This document shows positions 34,887-44,804 of a stretch of 64,000 nt of DNA, piece after piece. The notes below the pieces were generated by a model, which was given only the letters and a program-made list of their open reading frames with translations, was not told where the DNA came from and ran no database searches. This DNA is from Clonostachys chloroleuca (Eukaryota > Ascomycota > Sordariomycetes > Hypocreales > Bionectriaceae): assembly GCA_037952775.1 (NCBI GenBank), contig JBANAY010000003.1, forward strand, positions 10,540,001 to 10,604,000. Reading direction: 5' to 3'. Each line of letters begins with the position of its first letter. Positions within the stretch are counted from its first letter, which is position 1. The position numbers and the translations under genes were made by a program.

Positions 34887-37800
34887 ATGGAGGAGACAGA
34901 AAGGCCTACGGGACAAGCGCCGATCGCGTCCTTCGCTTTGAACGTGATTGTCAACCCCAAGAATCCTCGTCTAGAGTACTAGTCCAGATATCTATTTCTC
35001 TATTTAGTACTAATTTTTCCTAGCATCGTCTTTGTACATGGCTTCAACGGTCACCCCGAACGAACCTGGACGGATAAGTCCGCCGAAACTACATCCAAGA
35101 CCGAGCCTCGAAGCGACGAACATCAAGGTCGTCCATCAAAATTCCGAAAATTAAAGCCAGGATCGAAACAGATAAGTGCCATTACTCAAGATGTTTCCAT
35201 CTACTGGCCCCGGGATTTGGTTCCCAAAGTCGTCCCCGATGCACGAGTCTTGAGTTATGGTTACGATGCCAAAATCCAGCGACTATTTGGGCCACCCGTT
35301 AGCACACACACCGTGTACGACATATCCAATAATTTCTCTATCGCACTCGAAGCTGAACGACGAGAGGAGCCGGAGAGGCCCATCATATTCATTGCTCACA
35401 GTCTTGGGGGTATAATTGTCAAGGACTTGCTTCGTAGGTGCGGCCAGTCCTTCAACCAAAACCATCTACACATTCGTCCGATTTTCGAGTCTACTATCGG
35501 CGTCATATTTTTCGGCAACCCACACTCCGATGCAGATCCGGGAGGCTCGCTTATTCACTTTGGAGAAAGGGTTCTCAAAGCTCTTGGTCATTCCGTGAAC
35601 GAAAATGTCAGGGCTTCCCTTCTCCCAACATCAGATCGCCTACGCGAGTTGCGTGACGTTTTCGGGCTAATGGCTCGTGAGCGCCGGTGGAAGATCCATT
35701 CCTTCCAAGAGCAGTACGGCTTCAAGGCCCTTGGTGGCCAGAAGGTACGTTTCGCTTAGAAAATATGAGATCCACGATTGACACCAAGCTAACCTAATGC
35801 CAAGGTTGTGGAGGATACTTCCTCATATGTGAATATTCCCGATCTTGAGATAGTAGAACATATCAATCAAGACCACAGCAAAATGTGCCGCTTCTCTAGA
35901 TTAGGCGACCCCGAATTCAGGAAAGTTGAAGCAGCCTTGAGACGAATACTTCTGGATATACCACAGAAGGAAATTGGGCCACAGGTGTCAGCCTTCGTGA
36001 GGCCATATCTCACCGAAGAGCAAAAAGCAGACATCTTGGAATCGCTCAAGTTCGACCAAATCGATTCACAGATTCTTACAATCGAAAAAGCCCACAGCAA
36101 GACATGCAAATGGATACTTCAGACTCAAGAATATCGTGATTGGACCAACCCCGAGAAAGCCTCCGCTCATCAAGGCTTTATGTGGATGAAAGGAAACCCC
36201 GGGGCTGGAAAGTCTACTTTGATGAAATTCGCTTATATTGAGGCCAAAAAGAACAGAAAGAAGAACAGGTTCATATTTAGCTTCTTCTTCAATGCACGAG
36301 GAGCACCGCTGGAGAGATCAACAACTGGAATGTACCGGTCATTGCTCGTGCAAATTCTCGAACAATTTCCCAATCAAAAGTGCATATTTGACTCGCCTGA
36401 ATTAGGCACTAGGATTGGGCCTCGCCAAATATGGGCCATCGAGCCTCTGAAAGAATTACTACTGCAGGCCCTTCTAAAATTAACAGGAGTGTCCATCGTC
36501 TTCTTCATCGACGCTCTAGATGAGTGTGATGAGGATGAGATTCGAGACATGATCAAGTTTTTTGAAAACATAGGACAGGAGCATCCGTCAATGAACTTGA
36601 GCATATTCTTCTCCAGCCGACATTATCCACATATTACCATCAATTTTGGCCTCAGCTTATGTCTTGAGGAGCAAGATGGTCACAGTAATGATATAGCAAA
36701 TTATATCCAGAGCGAACTCAGGATCGGCAAAAGCAACATGGCAAAAGGAATACGCGAGGAAGTACAAAACAAAGCCTGTGGTGTTTTCATGTGGGTTGTT
36801 CTTGTTGTGGCTATTCTGAACAAGGAATATGACAGCGGCAATATACATACGCTTAGGCTGCGCCTAAAGGATCTTCCCAGTGATCTTCACAAACTATTTG
36901 AAGACATCATCTTACGAGACGGCCGGAACCGAGACAGCCTGCTTTTGTGCATCCAGTGGGTTCTCTTTGCCAAAACACCTTTGAGTCCAGAACAACTTTA
37001 CTTTGCGATCCGACACGGCCTTGAGTCTAGTCCTCCAGAGCCTTGGGATCAATACGAAATCACCCGAGATACCATCAAGAAATTTCTACTTCATTCATCT
37101 AAAGGGCTCGCTGAAATTACCAAGTCGAAACAGCCCACCGTCCAATTCATTCACGAGTCTGTCCGGGAGTTCTTCCTCAAGAATACTGATTTGGCAAAGA
37201 TCTGGCCAGCAATCGGCCCAAGATTTGAGGCCAATAGCCATGAAAGACTGAAACACTTTTGCCTGAGCTACAGTAATCATGAGCTGGAATTCTTCTACTC
37301 ATTTGGCCAAAACGCTAATGGCCAAAACGTTACAATGTCTGAGGCAGGGCTAGATTTATTGTTCCCTTTGCTCAAATACTGTGTTCAAAATATTATCCAC
37401 CATGCCGACATGGCAGAGGATGGGGGTATTGAACAGCTTACATTCATTACTTGCTTTGATCGCCCTAGATGGATCAGGAAGTACAATATCTATCAAATTT
37501 ACCCAATACGGAAATATACACCGATGACAAGCTTTCTGTATATATTGGCTGAGGCAGATGCATCTCATCTAATCCAGCATTATCCCTCGAATGAGACTTC
37601 AACGATGCCCTCCTGCCTTAAGGTAGAGGACGAGCGATATGGCTGCCCATTTTTCGCTTCAATTGCTACGAAGAGCTTCAAGGCTTGCAACAAATTCTAC
37701 GATTTGATGGCTCCATCCCAGTTAGGGAAGACGTTGACTGTATCAGAAGAGCCTGCATCTCCCCACCTTCAAAGGCCAAACTTCGCGCTGACTCGCACAT

Positions 37801-38627
37801 TCAAATTCTCACAAACTAAAACGTTGTTGGAACAAGCAGCTGAAGCCGGGAACGATGATCTTGTTTCGTTTCTACTTCGACGCACATTGAAGGCTGTTGA
37901 TTACGACACTACCCCTCTCTTGCATCTTTCTGCTCGAAAGGGCCGTGCGGAGATCTTGAAGGTCTTCTTAGAAAACTCCAATGGCAACCCAGAATCAAAG
38001 GATGCATATGGGATAACCCCGCTCATGTCTGCTGCTTCAGGAGGCCATGTCCACGCCGTCCAAGCCCTCATTGACATAGCAAAGGTCGATCCAAATATGA
38101 CAGACTCAATGGGACGCACCGCAATCTTGCATGCTAGCCAGGAAAATAAGAGTGAAGTCATTGAGGTCCTACTTAAGGCAGACAAGGTCGATCCGAATAT
38201 TGCAGGCACAGATGGAAGAACTCCTCTATCATTGGCTGCTCAAAGAAATAATCAAGAGGTGGTCAAAGCTCTTCTTGCGGTAGATAAGGTTGATCCCAAC
38301 CTTACAGATAGAACCGGAAGAACTCCTCTATCATGGGCTGCTGGGCATTGGAGTCCAGAGGTAACACAAATACTTCTTGCGGCACACAAGGTTGATCCGA
38401 ACCTTGTAGATAAAAATGGCGAGACTCCTCTATCACAGGCTGTTAAGAATGACGATAAGAAGATTGCTGGTTTCCTGCTGATGTCACCCAAAATTAATCC
38501 GAACATTGCAGATAAGCATAGCGAGACTCCCTTGTCATGGGCTATCAAGAATGACCGCTCAAGTATTGCGGATTTCCTACTGAAGTCACCTAAAGTTGAT
38601 CCGAATTTTACATATCATGCCGCCTAA
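34887..38627 (+). CDS. NOD-like receptor: SesB-like lipase, NACHT ATPase, ankyrin repeats
   Basis: Three exons (34887-34975, 35024-35744, 35805-38627; introns 48 and 60 bp, phases matching) give 1210 residues. The N-terminal alpha/beta-hydrolase domain has IVFVHGFNG (about 31-39), YWPRDLVP and the nucleophile elbow AHSLGG (Ser about 156). The NACHT domain has Walker A GNPGAGKST (about 400-408) and Walker B FFIDALDECDE (about 505-515). From about 944 to the end come ankyrin repeats with a 34-residue unit marked by KVDPN and TPLSWA. This architecture is known from fungal NLR-like proteins, some of which act in heterokaryon incompatibility and regulated cell death; SesB-like lipases are recurrent N-terminal effector domains. 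Function here is inferred. The intron-1 donor (GTACTA) is weak, but its removal restores LDIVFVHG. Alternative start: 34728. Confidence 0.88.
38214..38612 (+). repeat. Internal ankyrin-coding repeats with a 102-bp period
   Basis: The sequence GGAAGAACTCCTCTATCA occurs at 38214 and again at 38316, exactly 102 bp apart. Similar but more diverged copies follow to about 38,612. The unit encodes 34 residues, so repeat number can change without breaking the frame. Confidence 0.75.
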
Positions 38628-39702
38628 ACTTCTACATTAATGACCTGAATTTATTAAGGGCAATCAACTCCCCATTAGGGCCCGGTGTGAAGTACCTAGC
38701 TGATGCTCGACTGGGTCCTACACCCTATAGCAACGGCACGGAACCACAACAAGCTGCTGAATAGGTTACTGGAGGCCGTTAGTGCCTAAAGATGGCCTAA
38801 TTAACTTAAATGAATCCTAAAAATAAAATAAGATAACTTCCTGTCATTCTTTATCTGCATCGATGTGATCATGAGCAGACTTTGAAATGTTGGCAAAGAA
38901 GCGAGGCTGGTAAGATCGAGATCTGATGATCCTATATTAATCCTCAGATTGTTTGCTTCTTAACTCATGCGAATTCCTCTACTTGCGTCCACAGATGAGC
39001 TACGTACGTTCTTTATTTGTGCCGTCAGAGAGCACATAAGAGGTGAAGGTCTCTCCTTGATAGTTTCACTGTGCTCCACAAAATGACAAGATCGACCACC
39101 AAAGAAAGAACGAGCCATTGCCAATCACGCATTATTCACTATTTGAATCATCAGATTGATGGTACTTGAAACAATTCAAAATGGATGTGTTGCTTTCTTC
39201 GCCTGTGTTGAGTAAGAAGGCGTCAGAACAAGTAGGGTGGCACTACGAGACAAAAGGCCTTCCTTCGTTCTATTCGACCAGACAATAGGGAGTTCAATAG
39301 TGTTTCATAGCAATATGATTTATATGCTGTTGGATTTTCAAACATGTATCTGGGATTTATTATTCTTACTTAATTTGAAAGTAATTAATTGCAGGTTATG
39401 AATTGAGTCCTGCGCACGTCTTTCTCTTATTTCCAAGCTTATCAGCTTATCAGCAGCCTAAACACTGGTTGGCGAAACAACCAAGTTCGGCAAGCAACCT
39501 CACCAAAGCCAACATACCCCGTCACCTCGTTTCAGCTCTACCTTAGTAATTTATGGCCGCAAAATTCAAGTCAAACCTCTAAATCTAATCTAGCGATACA
39601 AAAGATCCTTCTGCACCTCAGGAAGGGGCTCTTTGCGTCGTCGACACAGTGTTCTACATATCCCATGTCTCCCACAGAAACAGCTTAAGAAGTGCCGAAA
39701 AC
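38628..39702. other. AT-rich intergenic region
   Basis: About 1.1 kb, noticeably AT-rich compared with the flanking genes, with no ORF of interest, no inverted repeats that I can see and no transposon motif. Confidence 0.5.
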
Positions 39703-41277
39703 ATGAACTCAACAAAGAGGAAATTCAACAACCTACTCCAGGGCCTCAGTCGCTCTTCGAGTGACCGCCAAAATGCCGACGCGACAACTTCACGGCCCCC
39801 GGGGACTCCACAGAAAACGAGTGACGTCGAGACCTTTCTCGACAAACGGCGCAGGCTGGGCCTCCCTCTATCCAACTCTCCCGTTCAGAGCAATCCCCCG
39901 ACGCCCGTGAAAGTGGGATCGCCTTCCTCGACCGTTGGAACGAGCCCGCGACGGATCGAAACGAAACGAGAGCCCGAGAAGCCGCTGGCCAAGTACTGCC
40001 CGGGTGACCGCAGTGAACTCCTCCGACGGCTGGCTACTTTCCAAGAGCTCACAGATTGGACATTCAAACCCGATAGAGTGAGCGAAATTGAATGGGCGAA
40101 GAGGGGTTGGATTTGCAAGGGCAAGGAAACGGTGCGCTGTGTGCTGTGCCACAAGGAGCTCGTCGTCAAACTCAACAGGAAAAACGTCGACGGAAAAGAA
40201 GTCCCTGTGCTCGTTTCCTCTGATATCGGTGCGCGCTTCTCCCTGTTGTCGATACAGCATGAGTCTTCGCTAACATGTCACAGAGGAAGGTCTTATTGAA
40301 AAGTACGAGGAGCTAATTGTCAGCGCGCATTTTGACGATTGTCTCTGGCGAAAACGGGGCTCAGAAAGTTAGTGATACTTGCTATGCTTCTTGACCGATT
40401 TTTTTCTAATGACTCGATAGGTTCTCTCCTTCGTCTTCCACTGTCTAGTACGACCAGTGCTCTCGAGGAGCTTCGAGTTCGATACGATGAGTTATGTTCA
40501 CGTGAATCCTTCCTACCATACGAATTCAACATACGACTCCCGGAGGGCTTGGATCTGGGTGACGTACTGGCCAGTCTACCTCCAGACTTCTTCAAAAATG
40601 GCCAACAAGCCTCTATTAAAACACCGAATCGGCCAGCGTTAGCATTGGCCCTGTTAGGGTGGCAAGGGTTATCCAATTCACGCATTGGTCCAGTCCCAAA
40701 CTCAGCCTCTTGTCAAACTTGCCTAAGGCGCCTTGGTTTGTGGATGTTCAAGAGCAAGGAAGTGAATGAGGACGGTGAGGTCTTGGTCCCCGCACCGATG
40801 GATCATCTCGACCCTGTTCGCGAACATCGATTCTTCTGTCCTTGGAAGAACCAGGACACCCAACAGCGATCCAACGCAAAGGCCTCGGAGGGTGAGGCTC
40901 TGCCCGGCTGGAGGATTCTGCTTCAGACTATCAAGAATGAATCCAATCTACGAGATTTGTACGCAGGCCGGTCAAAGAGTCGGCCCAAGTCGATACATGC
41001 TCCCAGCAACCCCTCCACACCTGTACGACGGTCGCATGCTAACCCAGTCACACCTGTTGCTGGGGATGCTTCGGCAGCCAACGATTCACCTCACGTCGCT
41101 TCCCAGCTAGACGCTGAGGAATATGACGAAAAGGCGCAGGATGAGGAGGATAAGGCTCGCTGGGCGAGACTCAAGAAAGTAAAGACTCTATTTGACATTA
41201 AAGGAGCAAGGAAGCGGATGTCGATCAGCCGTCCGGGCACAAGCCATTCAACCGCTACGACAGGTGATGGGAAATAA
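39703..41277 (+). CDS. C3HC zinc-finger / Rsm1-like protein
   Basis: Three exons (39703-40228, 40284-40367, 40421-41277; introns 55 and 53 bp, both phase 1) give 488 residues. The C3HC zinc finger is assembled across two exons: WAKRGWICKGKETVRCVLC supplies three cysteines and SAHFDDCLW the His and last Cys. The third exon has the Rsm1-like region, including NSASCQTCLRRLGLW and MDHLDPVREHRFFCPW, which resembles a second zinc-binding module. Relatives are fission yeast Rsm1, linked to mRNA export, and animal NIPA, an F-box-like protein. A nuclear role is likely. The N-terminal 90 residues and the C-terminal tail are Ser/Pro-rich and probably disordered. The start is the first ATG (39703); the frame upstream opens only with GTG. 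Confidence 0.87.
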
Positions 41278-41586
41278 GGCGAAATGGGGATAGAGAATTT
41301 GCATGCTGGCCGCCAATTCAACGCGATATAGTATTTGCAGGTTGTAGAGACTGCGAATATGGAGCGGTTGGAGCAGCAGTCGTTTGCTCTTGCAGACTCT
41401 TCTCCCAGCAGTCAATTGTGCTTTTAACTTTGTTTGATTTGTACATCAGGTGTTAGACATCAGCGATCACGGGGGTTTCAGAGCATGTTCTAATTTCGTC
41501 TATGAAGCAAATGGTATACTCGATAATATACAAGGTCTATTCGATAATGTACAAGGTTAGAAGCATCTAATGCTGGGCATAGAATA
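41278..41586. other. Convergent intergenic region with a short tandem repeat
   Basis: About 310 bp between the stop codons of two convergent genes. It contains two near-identical 17-bp copies at 41520-41557 and nothing else that I recognise. Confidence 0.6.
41520..41557. repeat. Two 17-bp direct repeats, period 21
   Basis: TCGATAATATACAAGGT (41520-41536) and TCGATAATGTACAAGGT (41541-41557) differ at one base. They lie in the 3' region shared by two genes. Confidence 0.8.
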
Positions 41587-42942
41587 TCATGCTTCTTGAG
41601 TGTTAAATGAGACAACGTGGTCGAGGTTACCTCTGACCGAAGTGTCCTTCTGGAAGGGCTTGGTCAGATCGAACCCAGCCAGCTCCAAGATTACTTTCCG
41701 GGCGCCTCCCAGTCCACCTCCGTTGCCAACACTGGGCTGGAATTCCATTCCTGGAGCCACGACGTGTATGTCCGGCATCCATCCATTATTTCTAACCCAT
41801 CCGTTATCAAGCCTTACGTCGAGAAAAATCATCTCCTGACGAACCCGCCGAGCTCGCTCTGCGGCTACTTCCTCCCACCTTTTTGGAAAATACTGTGCCC
41901 CTGTGAGGATAACGCTCGTGTTGACCCTTTTGTGGGCGAGATGGCGTAGCACCCACCTGTCCATCTCGCGAAAGGGCTTCGATAGTGAGAGGAGGAGGAT
42001 GGCGCCCTTGAGGTTCTGCCGCTTATCCAGATAATTCACCACCTCTTTGCCCCAGGAAGGACGCTTGATGAGGGTGTATTCAGGAGTGTCCGCGAGAATG
42101 AACCCGTTCGGCGGTCTTGACATGATGGGTACACCTTTCCCGTATTGACATCCGACAGGGAAATTGACCCCATACATACTCATCTTGATCACCTCATCAT
42201 GTAAAGAGCCGACACCGTAGTTATCGGGGAGCCCAAACAGACCGTTGATGAATGTGGCCTTCCGGGTTCCCATGGCACCAATGAGTGCAATCTCCGGGAC
42301 AGCCGTGTTTATAGCATGCTCACTCAGCCTAGATGCAGAGTAGAGCTCTTGGTAAGTCTCACCAAAATACTGCTGGGCTGTGGCCATCATTGATTCATCC
42401 TCGGAGGTAATGGGCGCGGGCCTGTCAGAGCCCTCCTTGAAGCAGATGAAGTCTGATGAGAGTGTCTTAGCCACCATGATACCTTTCAAACCTTGATGCC
42501 GCTGTCGCGACTTCGATAGGGCCTTGGCTTTCTCTGGAGGCTTTGACGTCTCATGGGCTCTCCCATGGGCCTTGACATAACGGAGTTTCGTGGGTCTTGG
42601 CCAGGGGCATTTTGCCATTTTTTCTTGCTCCTCGGACAATCGTCTTTGCTCCTCAACCAATTGTTGTTCCTCTTGGGCCACTAAACTTTCCTCCTCGACC
42701 ACTGGTCTTGGCTCTTCAATCACTGGATTTCGTGCCTCCCAGTCATAAGGCAGCCGTCTGGGTGTTAACCTGTTAGGCTTGGGGTGATCCGAGTCGTCTG
42801 CGGGACTGTGGTAGCTGTTTGCGAGTGCAGCAGCCTCATTGACCTGAATCAGGCGCGGTTGTCGGGCATTTTGTAGCAGCGGCTGGAGGCCCCAGCCAAA
42901 TGACCTTAACTCACGCCACCGACATAGCCTTATCCTGTGCAT
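41587..42942 (-). CDS. EngB/YsxC-like GTPase with degenerate GTP-binding motifs
   Basis: A single exon of 451 residues. The N-terminus is Arg-rich with few acidic residues (MHRIRLCRWRELRSFGWG), fitting a mitochondrial presequence. A Glu/Gln-rich coiled-coil-like segment lies at about 76-109. The domain at about 216-440 follows the TRAFAC EngB layout: P-loop position IGAMGTRKATF (222-231), switch-II position DTPEY (285-289), then WGKEVVNYLDKRQNLKGAILLL. Canonical forms would be GxxxxGK[S/T] and DTPGY, and the specificity motif TKxD appears to be replaced by TGAQ. It therefore probably binds GTP weakly or not at all. Yeast Mrx8 is a mitochondrial EngB relative; a link to mitochondrial ribosomes is inferred from that. 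The family call rests on layout rather than intact motifs. Confidence 0.65.
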   Translation of the reverse strand: MHRIRLCRWRELRSFGWGLQPLLQNARQPRLIQVNEAAALANSYHSPADDSDHPKPNRLTPRRLPYDWEARNPVIEEPRPVVEEESLVAQEEQQLVEEQRRLSEEQEKMAKCPWPRPTKLRYVKAHGRAHETSKPPEKAKALSKSRQRHQGLKGIMVAKTLSSDFICFKEGSDRPAPITSEDESMMATAQQYFGETYQELYSASRLSEHAINTAVPEIALIGAMGTRKATFINGLFGLPDNYGVGSLHDEVIKMSMYGVNFPVGCQYGKGVPIMSRPPNGFILADTPEYTLIKRPSWGKEVVNYLDKRQNLKGAILLLSLSKPFREMDRWVLRHLAHKRVNTSVILTGAQYFPKRWEEVAAERARRVRQEMIFLDVRLDNGWVRNNGWMPDIHVVAPGMEFQPSVGNGGGLGGARKVILELAGFDLTKPFQKDTSVRGNLDHVVSFNTQEA

Positions 42943-43359
42943 GCCTTGTCTCCTCTGCGAAGCGGCCCAAGCCTGGCGAATTTGCTAATCCGTCAACCTT
43001 TTGCCCAGCGAGGAAAAGCGAGTCTTTCAGGATATCGGAGATCCATCTGTAAGGCTAAACGTGCTTATGTCAGCCGAAATGCATTTACAACCACCCTAAA
43101 CACCAAGTGAAAATCCCCGTCAGGTCTCAATGGACCCGGAATAGCGATCGATAAAATCATCAACTACAAACAAAGAAGTGGTGAAAGAAAAATAAGGACA
43201 AAGATATAAATTATCGACTGAGTGATACAAGGGATTTCGCGGCTTATTTCGCCTGACTTAGATCGAGGTTTCTATATCCCCCTCGTGAATCTCATACAGG
43301 TGGGGTTTATTCACAGATCATCCGATCATTGGACTGTAAGAAAAAAGCTACAACTCAAC
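42943..43359. other. Divergent promoter region of the EngB-like and AlkB-like genes
   Basis: A 417-bp gap between two divergent start codons. It must carry both promoters. No specific element is recognised. Confidence 0.5.
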
Positions 43360-44472
43360 ATGACAATCAACTTGGGGGATCTGGATGCCCACGAGCAGCC
43401 CTCTGACGAGCTGAGGGCGGAGTGGAAGTCGTTCTCGAAAAAAGAGCCTGCTGAGCTGCTCAACGAAACTAAGCTCGACGACCCAAGACTTCCTCTCTCC
43501 CAGACTGGCTTCGTCTCGGCAGGATCGATATCAAAGAACCAACTTACAGAGGCCTTTAAACAAATCGGCATCTCTCAAGAGGCTCAAGAAGATGCTCAGA
43601 TTATTCACCATCCTCTTCTTCCAGGTGTGATGCCCATATTTGAGTGCCTTCATACACTTAACTAACAAGCCGGATCCAGGACTTCTAATTCTGCCCAATC
43701 TAATCCCTGAGACCGTCCAGCAGAAGCTGCTAGAACTCATGATCCACCGTGATCTCAGCAACCCCAACCACCAGACAAACATGCACCTCCACTTCAAGGT
43801 CCCCTACGAGTCCCTGGATCCGGGTGCCTCCTTCTTCTCCCACGGGCCAGACTCCCCCGCCGCCTCCTTCAACCCCAAGGACCCCTCCGTCCACCGGCCC
43901 CAGTCCCTCCGCCAGGTCCTCAACCGCAAGCTTCACTGGGTCACCCTGGGTGGGCAGTACGACTGGACCAACCGTGTCTACCCAGACGCCGAGCCCCCCG
44001 GTTCCCCGCCGACATCGCCGGGTTCCTTCACTCTATCTTCCCGGAGACCCAGGCCCAGGCCGCCATCGTCAACTTCTACACCCCCGGGGACACTATGATG
44101 ATGCACCGGGACGTTAGCGAGGAGTCGGACAGGGGCCTCGTGAGCCTGAGCCTCGGGTGCGACGGCATATTCATGATCGCACCCAGCAAGGGGCCCGAGG
44201 GCGAAGAGGACGCCGCTGCCACGGAGCTGGCCCCAGGGGCGTGTGACACCGCCCAGGGCAAGGGGTATCTCACGATACCGCTACGGTCCGGCGACGCCAT
44301 CTACATGACCAACGAGTCGCGGTATGCATGGCACGGCGTGCCCAAGGTCATCAAGGGGACGTGCCCGGCACATCTCGAGAACTTCCCAGCAACCGATGAT
44401 GGGCAGTACGAAGAATGGCGCGGTTGGATGAAGAACAAGCGAGTAAATCTCAACGTGAGGCAAATCAAGTAG
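43360..44472 (+). CDS. ALKBH1-like Fe(II)/2-oxoglutarate dioxygenase (apparent one-base frameshift)
   Basis: Two exons (43360-43624, 43680-44472; 55-bp intron with CTAAC branch). The expected product is about 352 residues if one base is restored; human ALKBH1 has 389. AlkB marks are VNFYTPGDTMMMHRD, with the metal-binding HxD at about 231-233, the distal His in YAWHGVPK (about 307) and RVNLNVRQ, the Arg pair that holds 2-oxoglutarate. ALKBH1 proteins demethylate nucleic acids, including tRNA and DNA. The frame before about 43,999 (ending YPDAEPP) and the frame after it (FPADIAGFLHSIF) differ by one base. One more C in the C6 run at 43994-43999 joins them smoothly. No intron can explain the shift. 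It is either a sequencing error or a recent pseudogene. Confidence 0.8.
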
Positions 44473-44804
44473 ATAGAAAACCAATATGATTATTATGAGC
44501 GATGAACAAGGGGAACGGGTAAAAGCACCTTTGAATGCTATCCATTAAGAATCCCAAGCATTATGCAAATACCTTACCTAGTGTAACGATCAAAGCAAGG
44601 TCGAAGGTTATTCCCATGCGTAGAAGATATAATGATAGTATTGAAAAAGCAAAGTGCGCTATAGAATCGATTCTTATTATCCCATGCAGTGCCTATCGCT
44701 AAGTACCCAATCGCTTAGTGCCCATCGCTTAATACCAGAAAAGGAGGTAAAGATAGTAGAAAAAGTTATACACATGTTACGCCTGTTATTCCTCCAGTGC
44801 CCAT
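44473..44804. other. Convergent 3' region
   Basis: About 330 bp between two stop codons, AT-rich. No gene or recognisable element is seen. Confidence 0.6.

Noticed and set aside
38628..39702. Possible degraded transposon in AT-rich DNA beside the NLR
   Set aside because: I saw no terminal repeats, target duplication or transposase text. AT-richness alone does not support a call.
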